Below are positions 35,386-43,775 of a stretch of 64,000 nucleotides of DNA, one piece after another. This stretch comes from CALLPQ01 sp038531745 (lineage in GTDB: Bacteria; Pseudomonadota; Alphaproteobacteria; Caulobacterales; Parvularculaceae). Position 1 is the stretch's first letter; each line of letters opens with the position of its first letter. Location: the NCBI GenBank assembly GCA_038531745.1, contig JBCBBJ010000001.1:261708-325707 (forward strand). Reading direction: 5' to 3'. Below the pieces are notes generated by a model. That model was given only the letters and a program-made list of their open reading frames with translations. It had not been told where the DNA came from and searched no databases. The position numbers were made by a program, and so were the translations under genes.

Positions 35386-37341
35386 ATGACCCACTTTCCT
35401 TCATCACAGCCGATTACGCGCGCGCGCGGATATCGATGGGTCCTTTCAATCAGTGCGGCCCTATCGGTCCTCCTCACGGGGTGCGGGCAAGGGGGCGGTG
35501 AAAGCGCGGCACCGGAAACGCCAACCGCTGCCAGCCCATCAGCCGAGCAACCGGACACCGCCGCGCTTACCCGAGCGGCGCGCCAACGCTTCTCGGCTAT
35601 GTTGGACGCCCACGCAGCTGCGTTCGTCGCGCAGGCACCAGAGTTTGCGACACAATTGGGGTTGAGTGAAGCCGTGGCTGGTGCCGGCTATGCCAGTAGA
35701 TTGAGCAGCCATTCCTTTGCCGCTGATCAAACCGCTCGGCTTGCCAATGAGGCCAATTTGCAGGCGTTGAATGCAATCGATCGGTCAGCCCTGGCGCCGA
35801 GTGCGCAGGCAACCTATGACATTTTACAAAATGCCTATGAGACCGGGGCCCAACGCAACCTGTTTAACTTTGGCGGCGCAGCCCATTGGGGTTCGCGTCC
35901 GCCCTACCGAGTGACCCAGCTTTCGGGCGTCCATATCGGGTTGCCGCGTCTGTTACAAACCCAGCAGCCGCTGGGATCAGCGGCGGATGTTGATGCCTAT
36001 CTCGCCCGGCTCGAAGCCATGGCCCGGGTTTTTGATGAGGTGGGCCAGATGGTGCGCACCGATGCGGAGACCGGTGTTATTCCGCCTGCCTTTGCTCTTG
36101 AGGGGGCGGCACGGTCCATCGCCAGTTTTATTGCCGCCGCACCGGCGGACAATCCGCTGGTCACAACTCTGACAACTAAAATGGCGACGGTTGATAGCCT
36201 CACGTCTGACGTGCGTGATGCCTACGGCCTGCGCGCGGCGGAGATTGTGACCGATCAGGTGTATCCGGCCTATGCGCGATTGCGCACTTTGCTCCTTGAT
36301 CTGAAAGACCTCAGCGCCGATGGCGCCGGGATATGGCGGCTTGGTCAGCAGGGGGAGGATTTTTATCAGCATGCGCTTGATTCCTATGGCGCCGAAGGCA
36401 AAAGCGGCGATGAAGTCCACCAGCTTGGCCTCGACGAGGTGGCCCGTATCACCGCCGAGATGGACGCCATTCTTACCGCGCAAGGCTTGAGCGATGGTAG
36501 TGTCACGGAGCGTTATCAGGCTTTGAGCGTTCAGCCCGAAAATCTCTATCCAAATACGGCCGCTGCTCGTGCAGACCTCTTAAGCGACCTCAATGATCAG
36601 GTTGATGCGATCATGCTAAAAGCCGGCGACTGGTTCGGCACGCTGCCCGCCCAGCCGGTGGAGGTACGCCGTATCCCAGTCTATGAACAGGATTCCTCCG
36701 CAGGCGGATATTATACCGGCCCTTCGCTTGATGGCAGCCGGCCGGGTATTTATTGGATCAATTTAAAAAATACGGCCGACTGGCCGAGGTTCACGCTCAA
36801 AACCCTTACCTACCACGAAGCAGTCCCGGGCCATCATTTCCAGATTTCGCTGCAACGGGCCATCGATGATCTGCCTCTAATCCGCAATATGATGTTTTAT
36901 TCCGAATTTGCCGAAGGCTGGGCGCTCTACGCTGAACAGGTCGCAGCAGAAATGGGCATGTATGAAGGTGATCCGCTGGGCAATTTGGGCCGGCTGCAGT
37001 CTGAGCTTTTCCGTGCGGCGCGTCTGGTTGTGGATAGCGGGTTACATGCCAAACGCTGGTCGCGCGAAGAGGCCATTGAGTACATGGTCAACGTCACCGG
37101 CCACACGCCCGCCGCCGTCACGCGGGAGGTGGAGCGCTATGCGGTCTGGCCGGGCCAGGCAACCTCCTACAAACTTGGTATGCTGAAGATTGTTGCTTTG
37201 CGCGCAGAGGCCGAAGCGGCGCTTGGTGCCGATTTTTCTATCTCGGCGTTTCATGATGAAATCCTCCTCAACGGGTCGATGCCGTTGGGCGTCCTTGACG
37301 CGCGGATCAATCGCTGGATTGCGGCACAAAAAGGCGCTTGA
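35386..37341 (+). CDS. DUF885-family lipoprotein (predicted zinc peptidase)
   Basis: 651 residues from ATG 35386 (GGGGGG SD). The signal with lipobox SVLLTGC makes it a lipoprotein. DUF885 proteins are helical, M3-like in fold. The metal/catalytic motif is TLKTLTYHEAVPGHHFQISLQ (HExxPGHxxQ), followed by FYSEFAEGWALYAEQVAAEMGMY and a late VWPGQATSYKLGMLKI. The role would be hydrolysis of a peptide or ester in the periplasm; no substrate has been established. It stands alone after the pnp terminator. The open frame extends upstream to 35275 without SD. Confidence 0.88.
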   Translation: MTHFPSSQPITRARGYRWVLSISAALSVLLTGCGQGGGESAAPETPTAASPSAEQPDTAALTRAARQRFSAMLDAHAAAFVAQAPEFATQLGLSEAVAGAGYASRLSSHSFAADQTARLANEANLQALNAIDRSALAPSAQATYDILQNAYETGAQRNLFNFGGAAHWGSRPPYRVTQLSGVHIGLPRLLQTQQPLGSAADVDAYLARLEAMARVFDEVGQMVRTDAETGVIPPAFALEGAARSIASFIAAAPADNPLVTTLTTKMATVDSLTSDVRDAYGLRAAEIVTDQVYPAYARLRTLLLDLKDLSADGAGIWRLGQQGEDFYQHALDSYGAEGKSGDEVHQLGLDEVARITAEMDAILTAQGLSDGSVTERYQALSVQPENLYPNTAAARADLLSDLNDQVDAIMLKAGDWFGTLPAQPVEVRRIPVYEQDSSAGGYYTGPSLDGSRPGIYWINLKNTADWPRFTLKTLTYHEAVPGHHFQISLQRAIDDLPLIRNMMFYSEFAEGWALYAEQVAAEMGMYEGDPLGNLGRLQSELFRAARLVVDSGLHAKRWSREEAIEYMVNVTGHTPAAVTREVERYAVWPGQATSYKLGMLKIVALRAEAEAALGADFSISAFHDEILLNGSMPLGVLDARINRWIAAQKGA

Positions 37342-37391
37342 TCATAACCCGTTATTGACACGCTGGCGCACCATCGTCATACGCGGAGCTT

Positions 37392-38042
37392 ATGGATGCT
37401 TCGCTTTTTTCTCTTTTCACGGCCACGTTTGTGACCTTTTTCGTGCTGATCGACGCCATTGGTGTGGCGCCGGTTTTTGCCACGCTCACCGCACGCGGTA
37501 GTGCGCGTTATCGCCGGACCATGGCGATCAAGTCGGTTTTCGTAGCCGCACTGATCATTTATGCGTTTGCGTTTGGCGGGGCGTGGCTGCTCGATGCGAT
37601 GCATATCTCTATTGATGCGTTCCGGGCCGCGGGCGGCGTCCTGTTGTTTCTGATCGCCCTTGATATGGTCTTTGAAAAACGCACCGAACGGCGCGAAGGG
37701 CGCGCCGAAGATGTCATGGCCGCTGACGATACGCCCGATGATCCTGACGACGTTTCGGTTTTCCCGCTGGGTATCCCGATGATTGCCGGGCCCGGAACGA
37801 TTGCCTCGGCCATGTTTTTTATGTCTGATGTCGCCGGGTGGGGTGAGCGGGCAATGATCATGTTAGCCCTGGGCGCGAACCTTCTTCTGTGTTTGGTGAT
37901 TTTCCTCGCCGCGGGGCCAATCGTGCGGGCCATGGGTGAAAGTGTTGCAGGCGCGCTCACGCGGATCCTCGGCGTTATCCTTGCCGCCCTATCGGTGCAA
38001 TTGCTCATAGACGGGATCAAAGGCGCCTTCGGCCTCGGCTAA
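37392..38042 (+). CDS. MarC family integral membrane protein
   Basis: 216 residues with six hydrophobic segments. The MarC pattern FFVLIDAIGVAPVFATLT at the N-terminus and PLGIPMIAGPGTIASAMFF in the middle are clear; the last segment has TRILGVILAALSVQLLIDGIKGAF. Family function is unresolved (early link to antibiotic resistance in E. coli is no longer held). The start ATG 37392 is near an AGCTT stretch with no strong SD. It is convergent with the HIT gene: their stop codons overlap by 4 bp. Confidence 0.9.
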   Translation: MDASLFSLFTATFVTFFVLIDAIGVAPVFATLTARGSARYRRTMAIKSVFVAALIIYAFAFGGAWLLDAMHISIDAFRAAGGVLLFLIALDMVFEKRTERREGRAEDVMAADDTPDDPDDVSVFPLGIPMIAGPGTIASAMFFMSDVAGWGERAMIMLALGANLLLCLVIFLAAGPIVRAMGESVAGALTRILGVILAALSVQLLIDGIKGAFGLG

Positions 38043-38470
38043 AACGCCCGCCGAATCTCCGTAGCCACTGCTTCCAGATCCGCCTCCTTATTAGCCGGAT
38101 TGGCATGGGGTTTGGTCTTTGCGACCTCATAAACGGGGATTACGTGGAAATGCAGGTGAAAGACCGTCTGGCCCGCGGGAGCGCCATTAAACTGGGTAAT
38201 CTTGATGCCATCAGGGGACAGTGCTTTGTGCACCGCTCCGGCAACGGTTTGGACGCGGATAATGAGGCTTTCCAGATCGCCCGGATCAATCGCCAGCAAA
38301 TTTGTTGCCTGGGCTGTCTTCGAGATCACAAGGCAGTGGCCGCGCGTTTGGGGGTAAAGGTCCATAAAGGCGAGACAAGATTGGTCTTCAAATATCTTCG
38401 TACAGGGAATATCGCCTGCAATAATTTTTGCAAAGATGTTGTCGTTTTCATAGGGCGCGGTGAGACTCAA
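38039..38470 (-). CDS. HIT-family nucleotide-binding protein
   Basis: 143 residues, Hint-branch HIT domain. The catalytic triad is in QTVFHLHFHVIPVYE (HxHxHxx), with upstream FAKIIAGDIPCTKIFEDQSCLAFMDLYPQTRGHCLVI. These proteins hydrolyse AMP-linked conjugates such as AMP-lysine or AppppA-like compounds; the exact substrate is not known. The start is ATG 38470. It is downstream of the DUF482 gene on the same strand, 12 bp away, suggesting cotranscription with DUF482 and RidA. Confidence 0.93.
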   Translation of the reverse strand: MSLTAPYENDNIFAKIIAGDIPCTKIFEDQSCLAFMDLYPQTRGHCLVISKTAQATNLLAIDPGDLESLIIRVQTVAGAVHKALSPDGIKITQFNGAPAGQTVFHLHFHVIPVYEVAKTKPHANPANKEADLEAVATEIRRAF

Positions 38471-38482
38471 CGGGCTTCTCCC

Positions 38483-39682
38483 TCAATTCGACTTTTTGAA
38501 CGGGGTATAATTCTTCAACGCGGCAATGTCTTCGGCAACGCCCATGCGTTCCTGGGCAAGATAGCGTGAGACAGCCTCCCGAAAGTTTGGATCGGGTAGA
38601 TAGTGAGCCGAAAACGTTGGCACGGGTTCGTAGCCCCTGGCCAGCTTATGGGTACCTTGTGCGCCCGCTTCCACACGGGCAAGGCCATGGTCGATGGCAT
38701 AGTCGATTGCTTGATAATAACAACACTCAAAATGCAAAAACTTCGCCTGCTCCGTACACCCCCAATAGCGCCCATAAAGAGTATCCCCCCCGATAAAATG
38801 GAGGGCGCCCGCAATGGGGTCAGTCCCTGTTTCGGTAAATGCGAGGGTTAGTAACAGATCATCCGCCATCCGCTCTCCCAGGAGAGAAAACGCGTCCCGC
38901 GTCAGATAGGGCGTGCCCCATTTGCGCAGGCCTGTGTCTTGATAAAACACCCAGAAACTATCCCAGTGATGCTCTTTGAGGTCGCGGCCCGTAATATTTT
39001 CAATTCGAATGCCTTGCTCGGTAGCTTTTCGGCGCTCCTGGCGGATTGTCTTGCGTTTGCGCGAGGCGAGGGCGGCAAGAAAATCATCAAAGTTCTGATA
39101 ATCGCGATTGGTCCAGTGGAATTGCTCCCCCAACCGGGCAAGATAACCCTCAGCCTCTAATAGGGTACGTTCTGCCTGCGTGATAAAATTGATATGGGCC
39201 GACGACAAACCTGTTTGATCGGTAAACTGACGGATTGCACCAGCCAATAGGACGCGGTGGTCGCTGTCGGCGCATAACAGTCTTGGTCCCGGCGCCGGGG
39301 TAAAGGGGGCGGCAATCAGAAGCTTGGGAAAATATCGCCCGCCGGCTCGTTGATAGGCATCGGCCCAGGCATGATCAAAAATATACTCCCCCTGGCTGTG
39401 GCCCTTGAGATAGGCCGGGGCCATGCCGAGGATTTTATCACCTTGCTCAAGTACCAAAATGTTGGGATGCCAGCCGGTACCCTCTGCGATAGACCCACTT
39501 TCTTCCAGTAATTTCAAAAACCGGTGAGCAACAAACGGGTTATACGGAACATTTTTTGGAAAGGCATGAGCGTCCCACTGGTCTTCCTCAATCTCGGCGA
39601 TGGAGCTGACCGTGCGCAGAGAGAGGGCCCCTGTCTCGTTTGAAGGTGTTGCTGCGTCGCGAGGGGTACCGTCTGCGCTCAT
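38483..39682 (-). CDS. DUF482/GNAT-type acyltransferase family protein
   Basis: 399 residues. The pattern WDAHAFPKNVPYNPFVAHRFLKLLEESGS, YLKGHSQGEYIFDHAWADAYQRAG, the central LASRKRKTIRQERRKATEQGI and the C-terminal HFECCYYQAIDYAIDHGLARVEAGAQGTHKLARGYEP match the DUF482 (FemAB-like, GNAT-fold) family common in alphaproteobacteria. FemAB relatives transfer amino acids to peptidoglycan or other acceptors, but the role here is uncharacterised. The stop is 12 bp from HIT, and the start overlaps RidA's stop by 4 bp, forming a ridA-DUF482-HIT operon. Confidence 0.9.
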   Translation of the reverse strand: MSADGTPRDAATPSNETGALSLRTVSSIAEIEEDQWDAHAFPKNVPYNPFVAHRFLKLLEESGSIAEGTGWHPNILVLEQGDKILGMAPAYLKGHSQGEYIFDHAWADAYQRAGGRYFPKLLIAAPFTPAPGPRLLCADSDHRVLLAGAIRQFTDQTGLSSAHINFITQAERTLLEAEGYLARLGEQFHWTNRDYQNFDDFLAALASRKRKTIRQERRKATEQGIRIENITGRDLKEHHWDSFWVFYQDTGLRKWGTPYLTRDAFSLLGERMADDLLLTLAFTETGTDPIAGALHFIGGDTLYGRYWGCTEQAKFLHFECCYYQAIDYAIDHGLARVEAGAQGTHKLARGYEPVPTFSAHYLPDPNFREAVSRYLAQERMGVAEDIAALKNYTPFKKSN

Positions 39683-40152
39683 CCAGCAATCTCGACCATG
39701 GCGTCAATTTCAACGGCTGCGCCTAGGGGCAGGGAGGGGACGCCAACCGCGGCGCGGGCATGGCGCCCCGCGTCGCCAAAAATCTCAACCATCATGTCAG
39801 AAGCGCCATTGATCACTTTTGGCTGGTCGGTGAAGTCCGGGGTTGAGGCAACAAACCCGCCAAGCCGCACGACCCGTGACACATGATCAAGGGTTTTATC
39901 GACGCTGGCGCATGCGGCATGAAGCTGAGCCACAAGGTTGAGCCCGCAAACCCGCGCGGCGCGCACGCCGGCTTCCACATCCATATCGTGGCCCAGGGTG
40001 CCGGCGATCAGCGTGCCATTGTCCATGGAAATTTGACCCGAAATCACCACCAGATTGCCGGTGATCACAAACGGCACATAATTCGCCACCGGTGCGACCG
40101 CATCGGGAAGTGTGATGCCAAGCGCATTAAGGCGGCTTTGCACAGACGACAT
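39679..40152 (-). CDS. RidA family protein (Rid2-like)
   Basis: 157 residues, YjgF/RidA fold. N-terminal LNALGITLPDAVAPVANYVPFVITGNLVVISGQISMDNG and C-terminal GRHARAAVGVPSLPLGAAVEIDAMVEIAG with the conserved Arg for substrate binding. RidA deaminates reactive 2-aminoacrylate enamines; this longer form with 'NLVVISGQIS' resembles other subgroups whose substrates are not settled. ATG 40152. It heads the operon with DUF482 and HIT. Confidence 0.9.
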   Translation of the reverse strand: MSSVQSRLNALGITLPDAVAPVANYVPFVITGNLVVISGQISMDNGTLIAGTLGHDMDVEAGVRAARVCGLNLVAQLHAACASVDKTLDHVSRVVRLGGFVASTPDFTDQPKVINGASDMMVEIFGDAGRHARAAVGVPSLPLGAAVEIDAMVEIAG

Positions 40153-40408
40153 GGGGCACCCTTCTCAACTACTCATGATCAGCAAGGTGTAAGCGATAAG
40201 CGCAATCTCTGATCTCAAATGCAGTGTACATCAATTCGCATTTGGAGGGATCACTAAAGCTATGATTTTTGCGTTATGGCGGGCGCTTTAAAAAGAGAGC
40301 GTTTTGTGCATCGGGCCGAAAAAAGCTAGAGTTACGGCGGAGATTGATGTTTTTGCTCAATCAATCGTGGAAGTGAGCGTGTGATCACAAACCGCCTTGA
40401 GGGGCCGG
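40153..40408. other. Intergenic region, 256 bp
   Basis: Divergent promoter region of the ridA-like and FGE genes. No additional gene, RNA or repeat recognised. Confidence 0.4.
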
Positions 40409-41341
40409 ATGAAATCATCCTTAGGATCAATGGTTTGCCTGACCACGCTTATGCTGGTTGGAATGACCGCGACAATAAAGCCAGAGGCACGCGGACAGAC
40501 CGAGCGACTTCAATGCGGTTTGGCAGATGCTGATATCGGGCAATTCGTTTCTGTGCTATCGGGGTCTTTCACCATGGCTGAGGATCCGTTGTACCGAGAG
40601 GAAGGCAAACCGCGCCAACGGGCGGTCACGGGTTTTGACATTCAAATTCATGAAGTGACCAATGGGCAATTTGCTCAGTTTGTGAAAGCAACCGGGTATA
40701 TTACCTCGGCTGAGAAAGCAGTTGCCTCAACGGTACCTGGGGCTGGCTCTGCGGTCTTTCGCCAACCGGACCGCAACAGCATTGGAAATTGGCAACTGAC
40801 GAACGGCGCAACGTGGCGCACCCCGGCAGCGGAAGTCGAAACCGAAGCACGCGACAGACAAATGACGTTGCCTGTGGTGCATATTGCCCACGACGATGCG
40901 AAAGCCTATGCCAAGTGGGCGGGCGGCCGTCTCCCGACCGAAATAGAATGGGAATATGCGGCGAGCCTTGGTCTTCCTAAAACGCCCGGGCGCTATCGTG
41001 GTGCGTTTGATGAAAAGGGAAAGCCGATTGCGAATACCTGGCAAGGTATTTTCCCAGCAATTAATCAAGTCCAGGATGGTTTTGAAGACAGCGCGCCCGT
41101 TGGGTGTTTTCCGGCAAGTGAAATCGGCCTTTACGATATGATTGGTAATGTGTGGGAGTGGACCGCGTCGGCGTCGACGCCGGTAACACACACGATCAAG
41201 GGCGGCTCGTTTCTATGTGCGCCCAACTATTGCCGTCGCTACCGTCCATCAGCCCGGCAAGCCCATGAAACAGATTTTTCCACCAATCATATTGGCTTTC
41301 GGATTGTAAAAGACCGCACGCCGTCGAGAGATTTGCAGTGA
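40409..41341 (+). CDS. Exported formylglycine-generating enzyme (SUMF1/FGE-sulfatase family)
   Basis: 310 residues from ATG 40409 (GAGGGG SD). The signal peptide (about 1-29) is followed by an FGE fold: SVLSGSFTMAED, IHEVTNGQFAQFVKATGY, VVHIAHDDAKAYAKWAGGRLPTEIEWEYAA, NVWEWTASAS and the active-site segment KGGSFLCAPNYCRRYRPSAR. The C-x4-C pair equals the copper-binding Cys pair of true aerobic FGEs, so it should oxidise a sulfatase Cys to formylglycine. The only sulfatase sequence nearby is truncated. Other FGE-like proteins (EgtB, PvdO) lack the Cys pair, so they are less likely. Confidence 0.85.
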   Translation: MKSSLGSMVCLTTLMLVGMTATIKPEARGQTERLQCGLADADIGQFVSVLSGSFTMAEDPLYREEGKPRQRAVTGFDIQIHEVTNGQFAQFVKATGYITSAEKAVASTVPGAGSAVFRQPDRNSIGNWQLTNGATWRTPAAEVETEARDRQMTLPVVHIAHDDAKAYAKWAGGRLPTEIEWEYAASLGLPKTPGRYRGAFDEKGKPIANTWQGIFPAINQVQDGFEDSAPVGCFPASEIGLYDMIGNVWEWTASASTPVTHTIKGGSFLCAPNYCRRYRPSARQAHETDFSTNHIGFRIVKDRTPSRDLQ

Positions 41342-41389
41342 CGAGAGGCCAAGGGGGCCGTTGCATCAGTTGAAGAGCTTCTAACATAG

Positions 41390-41420
41390 AAAAAGGAGCC
41401 CTAGATGAGGCTCCTTTTTT
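41390..41420. terminator. Bidirectional terminator
   Basis: AAAAAGGAGCC (41390-41400) pairs with GGCTCCTTTTT (41409-41419), loop of 8 nt and T-tracts in both directions. It separates convergent FGE and sulfatase-remnant/dinB genes. Confidence 0.9.
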
Positions 41421-41464
41421 AATTTTTTAGGCCGTGTTTCCGATAGGGTGGCCTTGCAAACAGC

Positions 41465-41851
41465 CTAACCGCCAAACACCAGCTCGCGCCATTCTGCGCA
41501 AGATACACCGCGTGTTTGACGTTGGAGTGCACGGTATAGCTTTATAAGCCTAATCCGCTCACGGAATGATAGTCGCCCGTCCAACAAATTATTCAGTTCA
41601 TATGGGTCCCGGCGCAGGTCATAAAATTCAAAAATACGCTGTTCATTGCCGTTATCATCCAAAATCGGCTCCGCATTATCGTCCAGCATTGTCCGATCAA
41701 TGAATTTATACCGGCGATCGGCGATGGTTTGTCCATCGTGCGGGGGCACCACGAAGAAAATCGGGTTCAAGAACCAACCGGGTGCAGTGTACGGGTGTCC
41801 ATCGCTCATGGGAAGACTATTTTCATCCCTACGGGTTCCGAATGACGCCCC
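41465..41851 (-). pseudogene. C-terminal remnant of a sulfatase
   Basis: The open frame encodes about 128 codons from just past the dinB stop to TAA 41465; the recognisable part is RRYKFIDRTMLDD...RIFEFYDLRRDPYELNNLLDG, the C-terminal Tyr-Lys-x-I ... LYDLxxDPxExxNL pattern of arylsulfatases. The catalytic N-domain with CxPxR is absent, since the dinB stop codon directly adjoins the fragment, in the same frame. A Met at 41809 might start a short peptide, but no SD or function is evident. Likely a decaying gene after a deletion or a dinB-side junction. Confidence 0.65.
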
Positions 41852-43144
41852 CTAAGGTTTTTTGAATACCCGGCCCGGACCAATGGCATTGTCGCCGAAC
41901 TTGTCGCGCAAGGCGTCCATAGCGGCTTCGCGTTTAGCAAGGCGTTCTGTATCTGTGGCAAAAAAGCCTTGTTGCTGAATGCCTTCATCATGGGCGATGA
42001 GGTCGGAGTAGCCGATACCGATCAGGCGAAAAGCGCGTCCATCACACTCTCCGGTGAGGAGTTCACGGCCCATGTCAAAGAGGACTCGGGCGAGATTTGA
42101 GGCCTCGTCAAGAGTCCGTCGGCGGGTGAGCGTTCTGAAATTCGCTGATTTTAGTTTCAAGGTCACCACGCGCCCTTTTATACCTTTCGCTTTCATCCGC
42201 CTGGAAACCTTTTCACAGAGCGGCCATAAGCGATCCTCCAACACGGACTGACGATCGATATCGTCATTAAAGGTTGTCTCGGCGGACACACTCTTGGTGT
42301 CGCGATGGGGGGTTACAGAACGGGCGTCGTTACCGTGGGCAAGATGGGCCAGACGCAAGCCCGTCTCGCCATAGCGGGCGGCGAGGGTCTTTGCATCCAT
42401 TACCTGTAGTTGGCTAATGGTGTGAAGCCCGTCAGCGGCAAGCCGTGCGCTTGTCTTCTTTCCGATACCCCAGATCAGGCTGATGGGCTGGGCCGCCAGA
42501 AAGCTTTTGGTTTCCTTCCGCCCAATCACGCAGTACCCTGACGGTTTGTCATAGTCCGACGCAATCTTGGCCAAGAATTTGTTATGGCTCAGCCCCACCG
42601 AAACCGTGACGCCAACCTCCCGCACGATGGCATTTTGCAGCCGTGCCATGGTCACCGCCGCGGGCTCGCCATGCATGCGCTGTGTGCCTTGGAGGTCCAT
42701 AAAGGCTTCGTCAATGGAAAGCGGTTCCACCAAGGGCGTTAGGGTGCGCATCATCTGGCGGATGGTCTGGCCAGCGATGAGATATTTTTCAAAGTCAGGC
42801 TTGATCACCACGGCGTCGGGACAGGCGGCTAGCGCCTTGAACATCGGCATCGCGGAACGCACGCCATAGGTGCGCGCAATGTAACAGCAGGTTGTCACGA
42901 CACCGCGCCGTCCGCCGCCCACGATTACCGGCTGATCAACAAGAGACGGGTCATCCCGTTTTTCGATAGCCGCATAAAAAGCATCGCAATCAAGATGGGC
43001 GATGGTCAGGTCAAAAAGTTCCGGGTGGGCGACGACCGATGCCGCAATTTTCTTGGTTTCGCAGTCCCTGCACCGCGCAAGACCATTTCTCTCAAATTTG
43101 AGGCATTTTCGGCATAGGAAGGGTTTCTTAACGATTTCAGTCAC
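41852..43144 (-). CDS. dinB: DNA polymerase IV with N-terminal Cys4 motif
   Basis: 430 residues. Y-family translesion polymerase. An N-terminal zinc-finger-like CRKCLKFERNGLARCRDC (C-x2-C...C-x2-C) precedes the palm/finger domain with LTIAHLDCDAFYAAIEKRDDP, VGGGRRGVVTTCCYIARTYGVRSAM and LSIDEAFMDL (SIDEA catalytic acid residues), then thumb and little-finger domains to ...VFKKP. The start is GTG 43144, since TAA lies directly upstream in frame; no SD is visible but a promoter positions transcription start at the GTG. No LexA box was seen nearby. Confidence 0.93.
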   Translation of the reverse strand: MTEIVKKPFLCRKCLKFERNGLARCRDCETKKIAASVVAHPELFDLTIAHLDCDAFYAAIEKRDDPSLVDQPVIVGGGRRGVVTTCCYIARTYGVRSAMPMFKALAACPDAVVIKPDFEKYLIAGQTIRQMMRTLTPLVEPLSIDEAFMDLQGTQRMHGEPAAVTMARLQNAIVREVGVTVSVGLSHNKFLAKIASDYDKPSGYCVIGRKETKSFLAAQPISLIWGIGKKTSARLAADGLHTISQLQVMDAKTLAARYGETGLRLAHLAHGNDARSVTPHRDTKSVSAETTFNDDIDRQSVLEDRLWPLCEKVSRRMKAKGIKGRVVTLKLKSANFRTLTRRRTLDEASNLARVLFDMGRELLTGECDGRAFRLIGIGYSDLIAHDEGIQQQGFFATDTERLAKREAAMDALRDKFGDNAIGPGRVFKKP

Positions 43145-43150
43145 TTACAC

Positions 43151-43179
43151 AGTTTATCGATTGTTGGTAATTATCACAA
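43151..43179 (-). promoter_or_regulatory. Sigma-70-type promoter of dinB
   Basis: On the minus strand TTGTGA (43179-43174), 17-bp spacer, TAAACT (43156-43151). The predicted transcription start falls on or next to the GTG at 43144, implying a leaderless mRNA. Confidence 0.5.
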
Positions 43180-43329
43180 TCTCACACTTTTTGCGGCGGT
43201 TAAATAATCGATAAGACCTTTTGCCCATAACTAAAGCTCATTCAATCGGTCCGATTCGCTGCGCTTTTTCTTGTGTAACAAGGTGTTTGATGCAGCGGCC
43301 GGCCCCCGTGCAATAATAGGCTGCGTTTT

Positions 43330-43728
43330 ATGTCTGCAATGGAGAAAATCGACCTGTCGCCGCTGACCAAAACTGTCCTGATCGTGGAAGACAACGAGCT
43401 GAACATGAAACTCTTTCATGATCTGCTCGATGCGCACGGCTATGGCGTTTTGCAGGCGCGCAATGGCGAGGAGGCCATGGCATTAGCGCGCACAGAAAAG
43501 CCGGATTTGATCCTGATGGACATCCAATTGCCAGAGGTTTCCGGTCTTGAGGTGACAAAATGGCTAAAGGCTGATGAGGCGCTGGCCGATATTCCGGTGA
43601 TCGCGGTGACTGCCTTTGCCATGAAGGGCGATGAAGAACGCATCCGCGCTGGCGGGTGCGAAGACTATGTGGCGAAACCGATTTCGGTTGTTTCGTTTGT
43701 TGACAAAGTAAAAAGATATCTCAGCTAG
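43330..43728 (+). CDS. divK: Response regulator DivK
   Basis: 132 residues, a stand-alone receiver domain: VLIVEDNELNMKLFHDLLDAHGY, phospho-Asp in PDLILMDIQLPEVSG, VIAVTAFAMKGDEE and CEDYVAKPI. DivK is a cell-cycle switch that, when phosphorylated by PleC/DivJ-type kinases, acts on CckA-CtrA. The identification is strengthened by the following pleD, 47 bp away, as in Caulobacter and relatives. A TTAA-N7-ATAA sequence upstream (43200-43214) is close to but not equal to a CtrA site. Confidence 0.92.
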   Translation: MSAMEKIDLSPLTKTVLIVEDNELNMKLFHDLLDAHGYGVLQARNGEEAMALARTEKPDLILMDIQLPEVSGLEVTKWLKADEALADIPVIAVTAFAMKGDEERIRAGGCEDYVAKPISVVSFVDKVKRYLS

Positions 43729-43775
43729 GTTTGCCCGGTGAGTGTTGTGTTTCACGGTAACCCGGTGGGGTATGT

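Noticed and set aside
43200..43214. TTAA-N7-ATAA upstream of divK
   Set aside because: One mismatch from the CtrA consensus; the chance frequency of this weaker form is high, so it was not listed as a site.
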